A stretch of 59,447 bases of DNA from Acetatifactor sp. (lineage in GTDB: Bacteria > Bacillota > Clostridia > Lachnospirales > Lachnospiraceae), in assembly GCA_024693365.1 (NCBI GenBank), contig JAILLF010000011.1, forward strand, positions 1 to 59,447, in the 5' to 3' direction. Position numbers and translations under genes: made by a program. The notes under the pieces were generated by a model. That model worked only from the letters and a program-made list of their open reading frames with translations. It had not been told where the DNA came from and made no database searches. Below, one piece after another: positions 25,720 to 34,197 of this stretch (positions are counted from its first letter, which is position 1; the number at the start of each line of letters is the position of its first letter).

Positions 25720-26496
25720 ATGGGAATGATGCATTTTGATTATCTTTCAACCGTCCTTGGTTATCATACCAGCATTTACTATATTCTTCCTGCCTGCACG
25801 CATGAAGGAAAGGAGCCAAAGGCGACGCTGTACCTGCTCCACGGTGGCGGGGGGAATGGCCTTGACTGGATCCGTTACACCTCCATTGAGCGCTATGCGG
25901 ACGAGCATGAAGTTGCAGTCGTAATGCCTGAGGTGGATGGCAGCTGCTTCTATGCAGACATGAAATACGGCTATAATTACTTTACGTTCCTCAAGGATGA
26001 GGTGATTGCGGTTTCTGAGACGCTGCTTCCCGTAAATAAGACGGCGGACAAGCGCCTTGTGGCAGGTCTTTCCATGGGTGGATACGGCGCATTCAAATGG
26101 GCGTTCAATTGCCCGGATGATTTTTATGCGGCGGCAAATCTGTCCGGAATTTCTTCCATCGTTGATCTCTTTACGGATCCATCTTCCTTTGCGGCGAAGA
26201 GCGTGGATGACCCTTGCGGCGTCATTGCCTTGGACTTTGGCAGCATGGAAGAACTGAAGGGCAGCATGAATGATTCCAAGGAGTGGATCGACAGGGCCGC
26301 TGCGGAGGGAACGAAGCTTCCGAAACTCTTTGCGGGCATTGGCACGGAGGACTTCAGCTACAAATTTGCGGTGGATTACGTAAACTATTGCAAGGATAAG
26401 GGCGTGGAGATCCATTATGAGGAGATGCCCGGCGGTCACGAATGGAAGGTATGGGACGAAATGATCCAGAGATTCCTTCGCTTTAGTCTGGCGTAA
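25720..26496 (+). CDS. Alpha/beta-hydrolase esterase, copy 2
   Basis: 258 residues; ATG 3 bases after the previous stop, with GGGGGTG about 8 bases upstream inside the preceding gene. It is a paralogue of the upstream esterase: an [10 protein letters not shown] oxyanion-hole segment (41-50), nucleophile S118 in [10 protein letters not shown], an acid in GTEDFSY and a histidine in [11 protein letters not shown]. It is closer to the classical EstA/tributyrin esterase pattern than copy 1, which has an altered nucleophile elbow (SMGSHG). The tandem pair looks like a duplication followed by divergence. Cytosolic deacylation of imported sugars is a reasonable guess but not shown. Confidence 0.85.
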   Translation: MGMMHFDYLSTVLGYHTSIYYILPACTHEGKEPKATLYLLHGGGGNGLDWIRYTSIERYADEHEVAVVMPEVDGSCFYADMKYGYNYFTFLKDEVIAVSETLLPVNKTADKRLVAGLSMGGYGAFKWAFNCPDDFYAAANLSGISSIVDLFTDPSSFAAKSVDDPCGVIALDFGSMEELKGSMNDSKEWIDRAAAEGTKLPKLFAGIGTEDFSYKFAVDYVNYCKDKGVEIHYEEMPGGHEWKVWDEMIQRFLRFSLA

Positions 26497-26536
26497 AGAA
26501 ACGGAAAAATTACGGAAGCAACGAAAGGATGGACCT

Positions 26537-27553
26537 ATGAAGATATTAGTGACGGGCGGCGCCGGATTTATCGGCAGCCATACGGTAGTGGAATTGCAGA
26601 ATGCCGGCTATGATGCCGTTGTACTTGACAATTTGAGCAACTCCAGTGAGAAATCCTTGGAGAGAGTGGAGAAGATTACGGGAAAGAAGGTGCCTTTTTA
26701 CAAGGCGGACATTTTGGACCGTGAGGCGTTAAATGAGATTTTTGACAAGGAGAGCATTGATGCAGTGATCCATTTTGCGGGGCTCAAGGCCGTGGGAGAA
26801 TCCGTGGCAAAGCCCTGGGAGTATTATGAGAATAACATTGCGGGAACCCTGACCTTGGTCGACGTCATGAGAAAGCACGGCGTGAAGAATATCATCTTTT
26901 CTTCCAGTGCGACGGTGTACGGCGATCCCGCGATCATTCCGATCACGGAGGAGTGTCCAAAGGGACAGTGCACTAATCCTTACGGCTGGACAAAGTCCAT
27001 GCTGGAGCAGATTCTCTCTGACGTACAAAAGGCGGATCCGGAGTGGAACGTGATCCTGCTTCGCTACTTTAATCCCATCGGTGCACACAAGAGTGGCACG
27101 ATCGGTGAGAATCCTACGGGAATTCCCAACAATCTGATGCCCTACGTGACGCAGGTGGCAGTTGGAAAAAGACCGGTTTTGAACGTCTTTGGCAATGACT
27201 ATGACACGCATGACGGCACGGGCGTTCGCGATTACATCCACGTGGTGGATCTGGCGATCGGGCACGTAAAGGCATTGAAGAAGATTGAGGAGAAGGCAGG
27301 CCTTAAGATTTATAATCTTGGCACCGGTACCGGGTACAGCGTTCTCGACATCGTAAAGAATTTCGAAGAAGCAACGGGAGTGAAGGTACCGTACGTCATT
27401 GGACCCCGCCGCCCCGGCGACATTGCGACCTGTTACGCGGATGCCTCCCTTGCAAAGAAGGAGCTTGGCTGGACGGCGCAGTATGGCATCAGGGAAATGT
27501 GTGAGGATGCCTGGAGATGGCAGAAAATGAATCCGAACGGGTATGACGATTAA
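26537..27553 (+). CDS. galE: UDP-glucose 4-epimerase
   Basis: 338 residues, the usual length. NAD-binding GGAGFIGSH at 7-15, catalytic SSSATVYGD (122-130), Y149 and K153 in YGWTK, and the C-terminal [11 protein letters not shown] block are all present. The enzyme interconverts UDP-glucose and UDP-galactose using tightly bound NAD. The gene lies 40 bases after the second esterase with GAAAGGA upstream and is probably in the same transcript, joining the upstream UDP-sugar pyrophosphorylase in nucleotide-sugar supply. Confidence 0.95.
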   Translation: MKILVTGGAGFIGSHTVVELQNAGYDAVVLDNLSNSSEKSLERVEKITGKKVPFYKADILDREALNEIFDKESIDAVIHFAGLKAVGESVAKPWEYYENNIAGTLTLVDVMRKHGVKNIIFSSSATVYGDPAIIPITEECPKGQCTNPYGWTKSMLEQILSDVQKADPEWNVILLRYFNPIGAHKSGTIGENPTGIPNNLMPYVTQVAVGKRPVLNVFGNDYDTHDGTGVRDYIHVVDLAIGHVKALKKIEEKAGLKIYNLGTGTGYSVLDIVKNFEEATGVKVPYVIGPRRPGDIATCYADASLAKKELGWTAQYGIREMCEDAWRWQKMNPNGYDD

Positions 27554-27563
27554 CGGAGCAAAC

Positions 27564-27585
27564 TTAAGGTTACGTTAAGATTAAT
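27564..27585 (+). promoter_or_regulatory. 11-bp direct repeats, response-regulator site candidate
   Basis: TTAAGGTTACG (27564-27574) is followed directly by TTAAGATTAAT (27575-27585), so the TTAAGxTTA half-site repeats at one helical turn. OmpR/PhoB-type regulators bind such tandem half-sites with 10-11 base spacing. It lies upstream of the two-component operon and could be its autoregulatory site. Confidence 0.35.
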
Positions 27586-27640
27586 TTCAAATTCAGGAAA
27601 AGATTGCGCTGTATCATTCTTTCAAAAGGAGGAATGAGGC

Positions 27641-27706
27641 ATGCGCAATTTTTTTGAAAAACAAATTTGTTGGTTTGAGAATTTTGAGATTTATGGTATG
27701 CTGTGA
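27641..27706 (+). CDS. Possible 21-residue leader ORF
   Basis: ATG at 27641 with AAGGAGG (27626-27632) at proper spacing. The peptide is Phe/aromatic-rich (RNFFEKQICWFENFEIYGML). It overlaps the promoter proposed at 27675-27702, so either this frame belongs to an upstream transcript or it is spurious. The ribosome site is the only strong evidence. Confidence 0.3.
   Translation: MRNFFEKQICWFENFEIYGML
27675..27702 (+). promoter_or_regulatory. Promoter of the two-component operon
   Basis: TTGAGA (27675-27680), 16-base spacer, TATGCT (27697-27702) preceded by TGG (extended -10). It resembles the murA promoter -10 region at 35799-35804. Confidence 0.55.
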
Positions 27707-27755
27707 ATAGCGCAGATTGATGCGTGCGAAATATGAATTCACGGGGGAATGGAAA

Positions 27756-28433
27756 TTGTACAAGATACTTGTGGTGGATGATGAGCCGAAGATCACGGAG
27801 CTTTTGAAGGTATGTCTGGAAATGCAGGGTATGGAGGTTTCTTGCGCCGAAGACGGAAAAGAGGCGCTGATGCTTTTTGAAAAACGCCCTGCGGACATGG
27901 TGCTGACGGACGTTATGATGCCGGTAATGGATGGATATCGGTTCGTTGAGGAGCTTCGCAAGAAGAGCAACGTGCCGGTCATGTTCCTCACGGCGAAGGG
28001 GGACGTTCTGGACCGGATCAAGGGACTGTCCGTCGGCGCGGATGATTATCTTGTGAAGCCTTTCGATCCCATGGAGGCGTCGGCCAGAGTGTCTGCGGCC
28101 CTGCGCAGGTGTTATGGATACAATAAGGTGCAGGAAAACCGGGAGCTTGTTTGCGGCGAGCTGACTCTTGACCTGGCGTCAAAACGACTTCGCAAGGCTG
28201 GGGAAAGCGTGGAGCTAACGGCGCTGGAATACAGGATGCTGGCGTATTTTATGGAAAATCAGGGGCGGGTTCTGACGAAAAACCAGATTTATGAGGCGGC
28301 ATGGGATCAAGATAAGTTTCCGGATGACAACAGTATTATGGTCGCAATCAGCAAGCTCCGGGCAAAGATTAATGATGACAAGCACGATTATTTAAGGACA
28401 ATACGTGGACTGGGGTACCGCATGGAGGGATAA
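27756..28433 (+). CDS. OmpR/PhoB-family response regulator
   Basis: 226 residues from a TTG at 27756, set by GGGGGA (27743-27748) and by the family start YKILVVDDEP. The receiver domain has the acidic pair D8-D9, phospho-acceptor D52 in VLTDVMMP and a lysine in YLVKPFDP. A winged-helix DNA-binding domain (about 130-226) ends in the conserved TIRGLGYRM. The kinase gene follows at once. Target genes are unknown; the 11-bp direct repeats at 27564-27585 may be an autoregulatory site. Confidence 0.92.
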   Translation: MYKILVVDDEPKITELLKVCLEMQGMEVSCAEDGKEALMLFEKRPADMVLTDVMMPVMDGYRFVEELRKKSNVPVMFLTAKGDVLDRIKGLSVGADDYLVKPFDPMEASARVSAALRRCYGYNKVQENRELVCGELTLDLASKRLRKAGESVELTALEYRMLAYFMENQGRVLTKNQIYEAAWDQDKFPDDNSIMVAISKLRAKINDDKHDYLRTIRGLGYRMEG

Positions 28434-29516
28434 ATGAAGGGAAAACTGAAAAGAAATCTGCAAAACTTTCTATTCCTGCTGTTTATGGGGGTATTGTTTT
28501 TTACGTGGGCGATAGACTCGGTAGTGGAATTTATCTATGGATTTATGGATGCGTTGGATTTAGTCAGCCTGGAGGAAAGTCGGATGGATCCCCGGTCGGC
28601 CACAAACCTGGCTAAGTTTCTTGGGATCCTGTTGATCTTGGTCGTACTGTGGATCATAAAAAGAAAGGTTTCTGACCCCGTCAAAAGATTGGCGGAAAGC
28701 ATGGAGTGCGTGCGCGAGGGAAATCTGGACACTGAAATGAAGGTCGTGGACGGATTGGAATTTGGCCAGATGGAGGAGAGCTTTAATTCCATGGTGAAAG
28801 GACTTCGTGAGGCGAGGGAGCTTCAGGAGCAAAATGCGGAAAAGAACCGGAAGCTCTATGCGGAGATTGCACATGACTTAAAGACGCCAATGACCATGAT
28901 CCTTGGATATGCCAGGCTTCTCTCGGAGGGAGCGGCGTCCCCGGAAAAGCAAAGGGAGTACTTAGACACAATTGTGGAGCAAACGGAAAATGCTAATGCG
29001 CTTCTGGAACAAATGCTGGAATATGCGAAGCTTGGAAGCACGGAATACCGGCTGGACCTTAAGGAGGGTGACTTGGCGGAGTGCCTAAGACAGGTGACGG
29101 CAGAGAGCTATTATCGCTTTGAGGAAAAAGGGATGGAACTAGACGTACAGATCCCGGACGAGGCCGTGACGAGTCTATATGACGAACGGCAGATGAAGCG
29201 AGTCTTTTTCAACCTGATTGGAAACGTCATTTGTCATAATCCCGAAGGGACGAAGGTTAAGATCACGTTGAAATGCGAAGAAGGCCACGCCGAGGCTTGG
29301 GTTGCGGATGATGGACCTTTGATCGAAAAGGAACTAAAGGACCATTTGTTTGAACCGTTCCAGACGGGGGATGCTTCCCGCAACAGCCGGGGAGGCAATG
29401 GTCTTGGGCTTTCCGTTGCCAAGAAGATCGTACAGCTTCACGGCGGTGACCTGGAGTATCGGGATGAGTTAATGCAGGGCTATAAGGGGTTTGTGATCAC
29501 GATGCCCCTCAAGTAA
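28434..29516 (+). CDS. Membrane sensor histidine kinase
   Basis: 360 residues; its ATG directly abuts the stop of the response regulator, so translation is coupled. Two membrane helices (about 11-30 and 61-76) flank a very short extracellular loop of about 30 residues. HAMP-like and coiled segments follow, then the dimerisation box EIAHDLKTPMT with H147. The ATPase has an N-box-like FNLIGNVICHN, VADDGP, and GGNGLGLSVAKKI. The N-box is slightly unusual (NVICHN rather than NAIKYT-type). The tiny sensor loop suggests detection of a membrane or intramembrane signal rather than a large ligand. Confidence 0.92.
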   Translation: MKGKLKRNLQNFLFLLFMGVLFFTWAIDSVVEFIYGFMDALDLVSLEESRMDPRSATNLAKFLGILLILVVLWIIKRKVSDPVKRLAESMECVREGNLDTEMKVVDGLEFGQMEESFNSMVKGLREARELQEQNAEKNRKLYAEIAHDLKTPMTMILGYARLLSEGAASPEKQREYLDTIVEQTENANALLEQMLEYAKLGSTEYRLDLKEGDLAECLRQVTAESYYRFEEKGMELDVQIPDEAVTSLYDERQMKRVFFNLIGNVICHNPEGTKVKITLKCEEGHAEAWVADDGPLIEKELKDHLFEPFQTGDASRNSRGGNGLGLSVAKKIVQLHGGDLEYRDELMQGYKGFVITMPLK

Positions 29517-29565
29517 AAGAACTAGAGGCAATATGGGTTTCATTACGTGCGACGGGAAACAAAAA

Positions 29566-29591
29566 AACGGGGACGTGTCAGTAGACACGTC
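29566..29591 (-). terminator. Perfect hairpin terminator of the PAQR gene
   Basis: GGGGACGTGTC (29566-29576) / GACACGTCCCC (29581-29591) with a 4-base loop. Read on the minus strand it is followed by a T-run (GTTTTTTTG), so it ends the minus-strand gene. Its sequence belongs to the GTGTCA/TGACAC family also seen near 10038 and 16730. Confidence 0.85.
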
Positions 29592-29603
29592 CCCGTGACA
29601 CGT

Positions 29604-30329
29604 TTATGCGACGAAGAAGTAGGTGAAGACATAGTGGCAAATGCTGCCGCCTAGAACGAAGAGGTGGAAGATCTCGTGGGAGCCGAAGTTCTTGTGGATC
29701 GAGTTAAAGATGGGGAGCTTCAGCGCATAGATCACGCCGCCCGCCGTGTAGACGATGCCGCCGACGAGAAGCCACAGGAATGCGGGGAGGGACAGCGCCT
29801 GCCATAAGGGGTGGACTGCAAAGAGCACAACCCAGCCCATGGCAACGTACAAAACGGAGGAAACCCACTTTGGGCAGGTTACCCAGAAAAACTTAAAGAT
29901 CATGCCGACGATGGCAATGCTCCATACGGCGATCAGCAGGGGATATCCGACGGAACGGTCCAGAACCAGCATGCAGGTGGGCGTGTAGGAGCCGGCGATC
30001 AATACAAAAATCATCATGTGGTCCAGCTTCTTGAAGCGCTTCAGCCGCTCCCCGGAGAGGTTGACGCCATGATAGGTGGCGCTTGCGCCGTAGAGCAGGA
30101 TCATGCTCACCATAAAGATAGTAAGGGCCGTCAGCTCGTAGGTGCCGCCGTTTACGGCGCCCTTGATGAGCAACGGGATGGATCCGAAGAGTGCCAGGAT
30201 CATGCCTGCAAGATGCGTGAGGGAGCTGCCGGGTTCGCGGATCGTAATCTGCAGGGGCGTTCTGCCGGAAGCGTTCTTTTCAGTGTTCGGAATTGTATTT
30301 AACATGGATTTTTTTGCCATCATTTCCAT
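29604..30329 (-). CDS. PAQR / hemolysin III-family membrane protein
   Basis: 241 residues from the ATG at 30329 (minus strand), chosen because GGAGGGAG precedes it; an ATG six codons upstream overlaps that ribosome site. Seven hydrophobic helices are apparent. The zinc-binding histidine set of the family is present: SATYHGV in the second helix and SHEIFHLFV near the C-terminus. Bacterial members (YqfA, HlyIII) are related to adiponectin receptors and are thought to be membrane-lipid or ceramidase-like hydrolases or channel-type haemolysins; function in this organism is not known. Single-gene transcript ending at the perfect hairpin at 29566-29591. Confidence 0.85.
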   Translation of the reverse strand: MEMMAKKSMLNTIPNTEKNASGRTPLQITIREPGSSLTHLAGMILALFGSIPLLIKGAVNGGTYELTALTIFMVSMILLYGASATYHGVNLSGERLKRFKKLDHMMIFVLIAGSYTPTCMLVLDRSVGYPLLIAVWSIAIVGMIFKFFWVTCPKWVSSVLYVAMGWVVLFAVHPLWQALSLPAFLWLLVGGIVYTAGGVIYALKLPIFNSIHKNFGSHEIFHLFVLGGSICHYVFTYFFVA

Positions 30330-30530
30330 AGGTCTCCCTCCATTCATTCTGTCAGTTTTTGAAATAATATGGGCCTTGCGACGTGATGATTAATAAAATT
30401 TCAACACACAGAATTTATGCGTTGATATGTAGTATTGAAAACTACATTATATGATTATAATATGCCCGGTTTCCAAAAACGTCAAGTAATAAATTGGAAA
30501 AACCTTAAAATAATTGGGATTTGGAAGGGA

Positions 30531-30797
30531 TTAATCTTCCTCGAGTACTTGGATTTCCAGATAATCAAATTCGATGGTTTCTATGAAATTGTCCTGATAG
30601 AAGCGTGTTTTGGCATAGCGCCGGAAATCGGAGACGGTTTTGTCAAGCCAGATGGGGGCGCTGAGGTCGAATTCCGCGCAGGCTTTCTCCAGGGCATGGA
30701 ACACCTTGTGTGTCCGGGTGTCCGAGGAAGCGTCTTCGATCACGGCGTCCTTTAACATGTGCGTGTTTTTGAAGGTTTTGGCCCAAAGCTTGAACAT
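30531..30797 (-). CDS. Conserved small hypothetical protein, 88 aa
   Basis: Minus-strand frame with ATG at 30797 and GGAG upstream (AAAAAGGAGCACGCCA). The protein has no membrane segment. It starts FKLWAKTFKN and ends in an acidic FDYLEIQVLEED tail. From memory, close relatives with the same ending occur widely in Clostridia; no function is established and I cannot name a family. It is separated from the PAQR gene by about 200 bases of AT-rich DNA and is probably transcribed separately. Confidence 0.7.
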   Translation of the reverse strand: MFKLWAKTFKNTHMLKDAVIEDASSDTRTHKVFHALEKACAEFDLSAPIWLDKTVSDFRRYAKTRFYQDNFIETIEFDYLEIQVLEED

Positions 30798-31022
30798 TGG
30801 CGTGCTCCTTTTTGGATGGTTGCATCTTCGCCGGCAGACAACGAAGAAGAAAAACTTGAGAGTAGTATATCACGTAAAAGGAAAAACTTGCAATGGAAAC
30901 TGAAAATCGGGAGTGAGGATTAGAGGTTTTGGTAATATTTGACGGTTCACGGACATACATATAGATGAGGACCATGCGGAAAACACAAGGGGTTGTGATA
31001 ATGAACAATAAAGTATAAAAAA

Positions 31023-31074
31023 TTGTAAAAAAACTGTTAAAAGTATACATTCCGGAGGAGAACTATGTTATACT
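31023..31074 (+). promoter_or_regulatory. Promoter region of relQ
   Basis: Two overlapping candidates: TTGTAA (31023-31028), 17 bases, TACATT (31046-31051); or an extended -10 TGT-TATACT (31066-31074) with a poor -35. The 391-base gap 30798-31188 between divergent genes otherwise shows only AT-rich sequence and a roughly 110-base leader before the start codon. Confidence 0.5.
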
Positions 31075-31188
31075 ATATACATAAATGATCGACTTATGTA
31101 TCCTACGTACCGTTCAGAGAATGGAAACGGAGAACGGGTAAACATAGACTAAAAAAGAATCATGATTGGAAAGACGTAAGGAGTAAAA

Positions 31189-31839
31189 ATGGAATTTATG
31201 CAAAACGGCCAGAATCCTGGCGAAGGCATCGAGAGCTGGAACGAGGTCATGCTGGTTTATAATGCGGCGCTGAAACAGGTTCAAACGAAGATGGAGATTT
31301 TGAATGACGAATTTCAGCACGTTCATCAGTACAATCCCATCGAACATATCAAGGCGAGGATCAAGACGCCGGAAAGTATTGTTAAGAAGTTAAAGAGGGC
31401 AGGAAAGGAATCCACGATTCAGAACATGATCGAATACGTGAACGACATCGCGGGCATCCGCGTTATTTGTTCCTTTTCTTCCGACATTTACCGCATCGCG
31501 GCAATGATTAAGGAGCAGAAGGACATCAAGGTGCTTCTCACGAAGGATTACATAACCTATCCCAAGGCCAGCGGGTACCGGAGCTATCACATGATTGTTA
31601 CGGTGCCGGTGTATCTGTCGGACCGCATCGTGGACACAAAGGTCGAAATCCAGATCCGTACGGTCGCGCAGGATTTCTGGGCGAGTCTGGAGCACAAGAT
31701 CCATTACAAATTTGAGGGAGAGGCGCCGGAGCACATCCGCAGCGAGCTGGTGGAATGTGCGCGCATGGTGTCGGATCTGGATGCAAGGATGTTGGCGTTG
31801 AATGAGGAGATCTTAGAGTTGAGCAAGCAGGAAGCATAG
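31189..31839 (+). CDS. relQ: Small alarmone synthetase, RelQ type
   Basis: 216 residues; ATG with AAGGAG upstream. It is a stand-alone (p)ppGpp synthetase domain without the hydrolase and regulatory parts of Rel. Signature blocks: RIKTPESIVKKLKR, DIAGIRVIC, the G-loop-like KASGYRSYHM and VEIQIRTVAQDFWASLEHKI containing the catalytic glutamate region. Length and the C-terminal helical tail fit RelQ/YjbM, which works as a tetramer in the cytosol and transfers pyrophosphate from ATP to GDP/GTP under cell-wall or other stress. It is a single-gene transcript closed by a strong terminator. Confidence 0.9.
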   Translation: MEFMQNGQNPGEGIESWNEVMLVYNAALKQVQTKMEILNDEFQHVHQYNPIEHIKARIKTPESIVKKLKRAGKESTIQNMIEYVNDIAGIRVICSFSSDIYRIAAMIKEQKDIKVLLTKDYITYPKASGYRSYHMIVTVPVYLSDRIVDTKVEIQIRTVAQDFWASLEHKIHYKFEGEAPEHIRSELVECARMVSDLDARMLALNEEILELSKQEA

Positions 31840-31918
31840 CATAAGAGCATGCGCCCTGAACTGGCAGAATGTTTAGCCAGAGCAGGATCCAATGTCAGGA
31901 ATGAGAATAAAAATGCAT

Positions 31919-31965
31919 AAAACAAGAGCCGCCAAGGGAAATCCCGAAAGGCGGCTCTTGTTTTA
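31919..31965. terminator. Strong bidirectional terminator after relQ
   Basis: AACAAGAGCCGCC (31921-31933) / GGCGGCTCTTGTT (31950-31962), perfect over 13 bp, extended by A:T pairs, with TTTT on one side and AAAA on the other. Confidence 0.88.
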
Positions 31966-32292
31966 TGCTGACGCCCTTGCCGAGGCGCCTATAACAAAAA
32001 AAGGGAGAAGAATGAGGAGTGCCCAGACGCCATAGGCATCTGGGCGATTATGAAAAATCGTTCAATCACTTGTTTGACATAATTTAGTATAGCAATAAAA
32101 TATGAACAAAATATGAACGGGAAGTTAAAGGTTAGTAAAAGTCTAAAAAGTCTGTGCGGCAGACAAAATTGGGGAGTTGCGGTTTATCATGAAAAATGAT
32201 ACAATGGCTTAGTATTGTGTGGCATTCTGCGGATTTTTAGGCATGACGGGACGTGGCATCACCGAAAATGGCATCACCATGGAGGGAAAAGC
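31966..32292 (+). other. Gene-free stretch with a hairpin and a promoter
   Basis: It holds a GC-rich hairpin, GCCCAGACGCC (32021-32031) / GGCATCTGGGC (32035-32045), with one mismatch and no T-run. After it come the promoter at 32074-32101 and a leader of about 185 bases. Short frames here (for example 32050-32082) are not convincing. Confidence 0.6.
32074..32101 (+). promoter_or_regulatory. Sigma-A promoter of the coiled-coil protein gene
   Basis: Consensus TTGACA (32074-32079), 16-base spacer, TAAAAT (32096-32101). Confidence 0.6.
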
Positions 32293-33570
32293 ATGGACAC
32301 ATTTATGGACCAATTGGCAGAAAAGATGAATGCCCAGAGCATCATTCGGGCAAATGAAGCAGGAGAAATGCAGGCAGCGGCAGTGCGTCTTCAGGAGTCT
32401 GCGGATCAGATGATGCAGGCGGCGGGGCGCATGGAGGAATCCGTCAGACTGCTCAGGGAAGAATACGAAAATGGCGCGTCGCGCACCGTGACGGAGACCG
32501 TGAAGCCGGCCGGCGACGTGAAGCCCGTGATCGATGAAGACATCATATACATTGTTGAAGAGGAAGTTACGCAGCTCGGAAAGAGCCTGGAAGAGGCGAA
32601 GGAACAACTGACCTCCATCCAGTGGGATCTTGCGTCAAAAGGTGCGGGCGTGCAGGCGGGAACTCCGGCTGTCAAAGAAAGCACTCAGAGTGAGAGTGAG
32701 GCGGCAACGCGGAATTTGGACATGGCGGAGATTCGCGAGAACGGCGCGGAATTAAAGCATGGAATCGCAGTTCTGCAGACGAGTCTTGCCGCGATCGATC
32801 TTGAGATCGCGAGACTTCAGGAGAGGCTCACGGGATATGGGGAGGACGTCTCCCAGACAAAGGAACAGTCTGCAGGCGTGAAGGAAATTCTCGATGACCT
32901 GCGGGAGGGGATCGGCGGTCTTCGCGGGGAACTCAAGGGAATTCGCGATGACGTTGGGGTTCTTTGCGCGAACAAAGGAAGTCAGGAGGAGCTTGCGGGA
33001 ATTGCCGCGGGCATGGATGGCATCCGTGAGGGCTATGTGAACCTTGCGTCGGGCGTAAATGGCATTCGGGAAGGTTATGCTGACCTTGCATCAGGCGTAA
33101 ACGGCATGCGTGAGGGGTATACAGGTCTTACGGCGAGCGTAAATGACCTTCGTGAGAGTATTGGGAGGCGTGAGGATCCTGCCGCAAGGCTTCAGGAGAT
33201 CACGCGGGAGTTGACCAAGACCTCTGAGAAAATTCATGCGGATAATGATTGCATTGCTGAAAAACTGAACGTTTTGACCGAGGAACTGAAGGCGGAGCGT
33301 GAGGATCAGGACAAATCTTTGGAAGAAAAGCTCTCCGGCATGAATGATGAATTGAAAGAAGGGTATCATAAAGAGTGCGTGAAGGTTTACCGTAACGTAC
33401 AGGGAGCGCTGAAGGAAGAAAATGAAAAGCAGGCGGAGCAGCTTGCCGGCGAGATCGGAAAGCTTACGGGAAAGGGCAAGCTGACGCTGATCTTTGCGAT
33501 TCTGGCGTTTGTGATGAGCTTGGGAAGCCTAACGCTGCAAGTTCTGATGATGCTCAAGATTCTGCCCTAG
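32293..33570 (+). CDS. Tail-anchored coiled-coil protein of unknown function
   Basis: 425 residues from the ATG at 32293 with GGAGGG 6 bases upstream. Most of the protein is charged, Ala/Glu/Leu-rich helix with heptad character (for example 1-60, 80-130, 160-250). Residues about 243-284 contain three 14-residue repeats of IREGYxxLASGVNG. A single membrane helix near the C-terminus (about 401-422) has few residues after it, so the coiled coil is probably cytosolic and tail-anchored. No enzymatic motif is visible. A scaffold or chemoreceptor-like role is possible, but no chemoreceptor signalling hairpin is seen. The flavin reductase gene starts 12 bases downstream. Confidence 0.7.
   Translation: MDTFMDQLAEKMNAQSIIRANEAGEMQAAAVRLQESADQMMQAAGRMEESVRLLREEYENGASRTVTETVKPAGDVKPVIDEDIIYIVEEEVTQLGKSLEEAKEQLTSIQWDLASKGAGVQAGTPAVKESTQSESEAATRNLDMAEIRENGAELKHGIAVLQTSLAAIDLEIARLQERLTGYGEDVSQTKEQSAGVKEILDDLREGIGGLRGELKGIRDDVGVLCANKGSQEELAGIAAGMDGIREGYVNLASGVNGIREGYADLASGVNGMREGYTGLTASVNDLRESIGRREDPAARLQEITRELTKTSEKIHADNDCIAEKLNVLTEELKAEREDQDKSLEEKLSGMNDELKEGYHKECVKVYRNVQGALKEENEKQAEQLAGEIGKLTGKGKLTLIFAILAFVMSLGSLTLQVLMMLKILP
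33019..33144 (+). repeat. 42-bp in-frame tandem repeat
   Basis: Three units (33019-33060, 33061-33102, 33103-33144) encoding the 14-residue IREGY repeats of the coiled-coil protein. The units differ mainly at third positions, so the duplication is not very recent or the protein sequence is under selection. Confidence 0.85.
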
Positions 33571-33582
33571 AAAGGAAAAGTC

Positions 33583-34197
33583 GTGGCGAAAGAAATCTGG
33601 AAACCGGGAAACATGTTATATCCCTTGCCGGTGGTCATGGTATCCGTGGCTGACGCGGCCGGAAAACCCAATATCATTACGGTGGCTTGGGCCGGAACCA
33701 TTTGCAGCGACCCTCCCATGGTCTCCATCTCCGTGCGGCCTGAGAGGTATTCTTACGCCATCTTGAAGGAGACTGGGGAATTCGTAATCAATCTCACCAC
33801 GAGGCAGCTTTGTTTTGCAACGGATTATTGCGGCGTAAAGAGCGGCCGCGACGTTGACAAGTTTAAGGAAATGCATTTGTCTGCGATGCCCGCGAGTATG
33901 GTGAAGGCACCGCTGATCGGGGAGAGCCCCGTCAATCTGGAATGCCAGGTGACGCAGGTGTTGCCCCTGGGATCTCATGACATGTTCATGGCCAAGGTCG
34001 TGGCAGTGCATGCCGATGAGAAATATATGGACGAAAAACACAAATTCCATTTGGATTGGGCGGATCCCATTACGTATTCGCACGGTACGTACTACACGTG
34101 CGGGGAGAAGCTCGGCACCTTTGGATATAGCGTGAGAAAAAAGTGGGTTGGCAACATTCATGACAAAACGAGTTCGGAAAAGACGAAAAGAACATAA
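33583..34197 (+). CDS. Flavin reductase-like (FMN-binding split-barrel) protein
   Basis: 204 residues; GTG start 12 bases after the preceding gene. The pattern PLPVVMVSVAD, NIITVAWAGTICSDPPMVSISVRPERYS and FVINLTT is typical of the flavin reductase-like/FlaRed family, which binds FMN and usually reduces flavins or serves in small redox reactions in the cytosol. Its 3' end overlaps the start of the M23 peptidase gene by 38 bases, so the two are translated from one message. The functional link to the peptidase is unclear. Confidence 0.85.
   Translation: MAKEIWKPGNMLYPLPVVMVSVADAAGKPNIITVAWAGTICSDPPMVSISVRPERYSYAILKETGEFVINLTTRQLCFATDYCGVKSGRDVDKFKEMHLSAMPASMVKAPLIGESPVNLECQVTQVLPLGSHDMFMAKVVAVHADEKYMDEKHKFHLDWADPITYSHGTYYTCGEKLGTFGYSVRKKWVGNIHDKTSSEKTKRT

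Noticed and set aside
31065..31088. Seven-codon leader peptide with a GGAGGAG site before relQ
   Set aside because: It overlaps a good extended -10 sequence; too short to separate from chance.
32050..32082. Ten-codon ORF after a GC-rich hairpin
   Set aside because: No ribosome site and it runs into the -35 of the downstream promoter.
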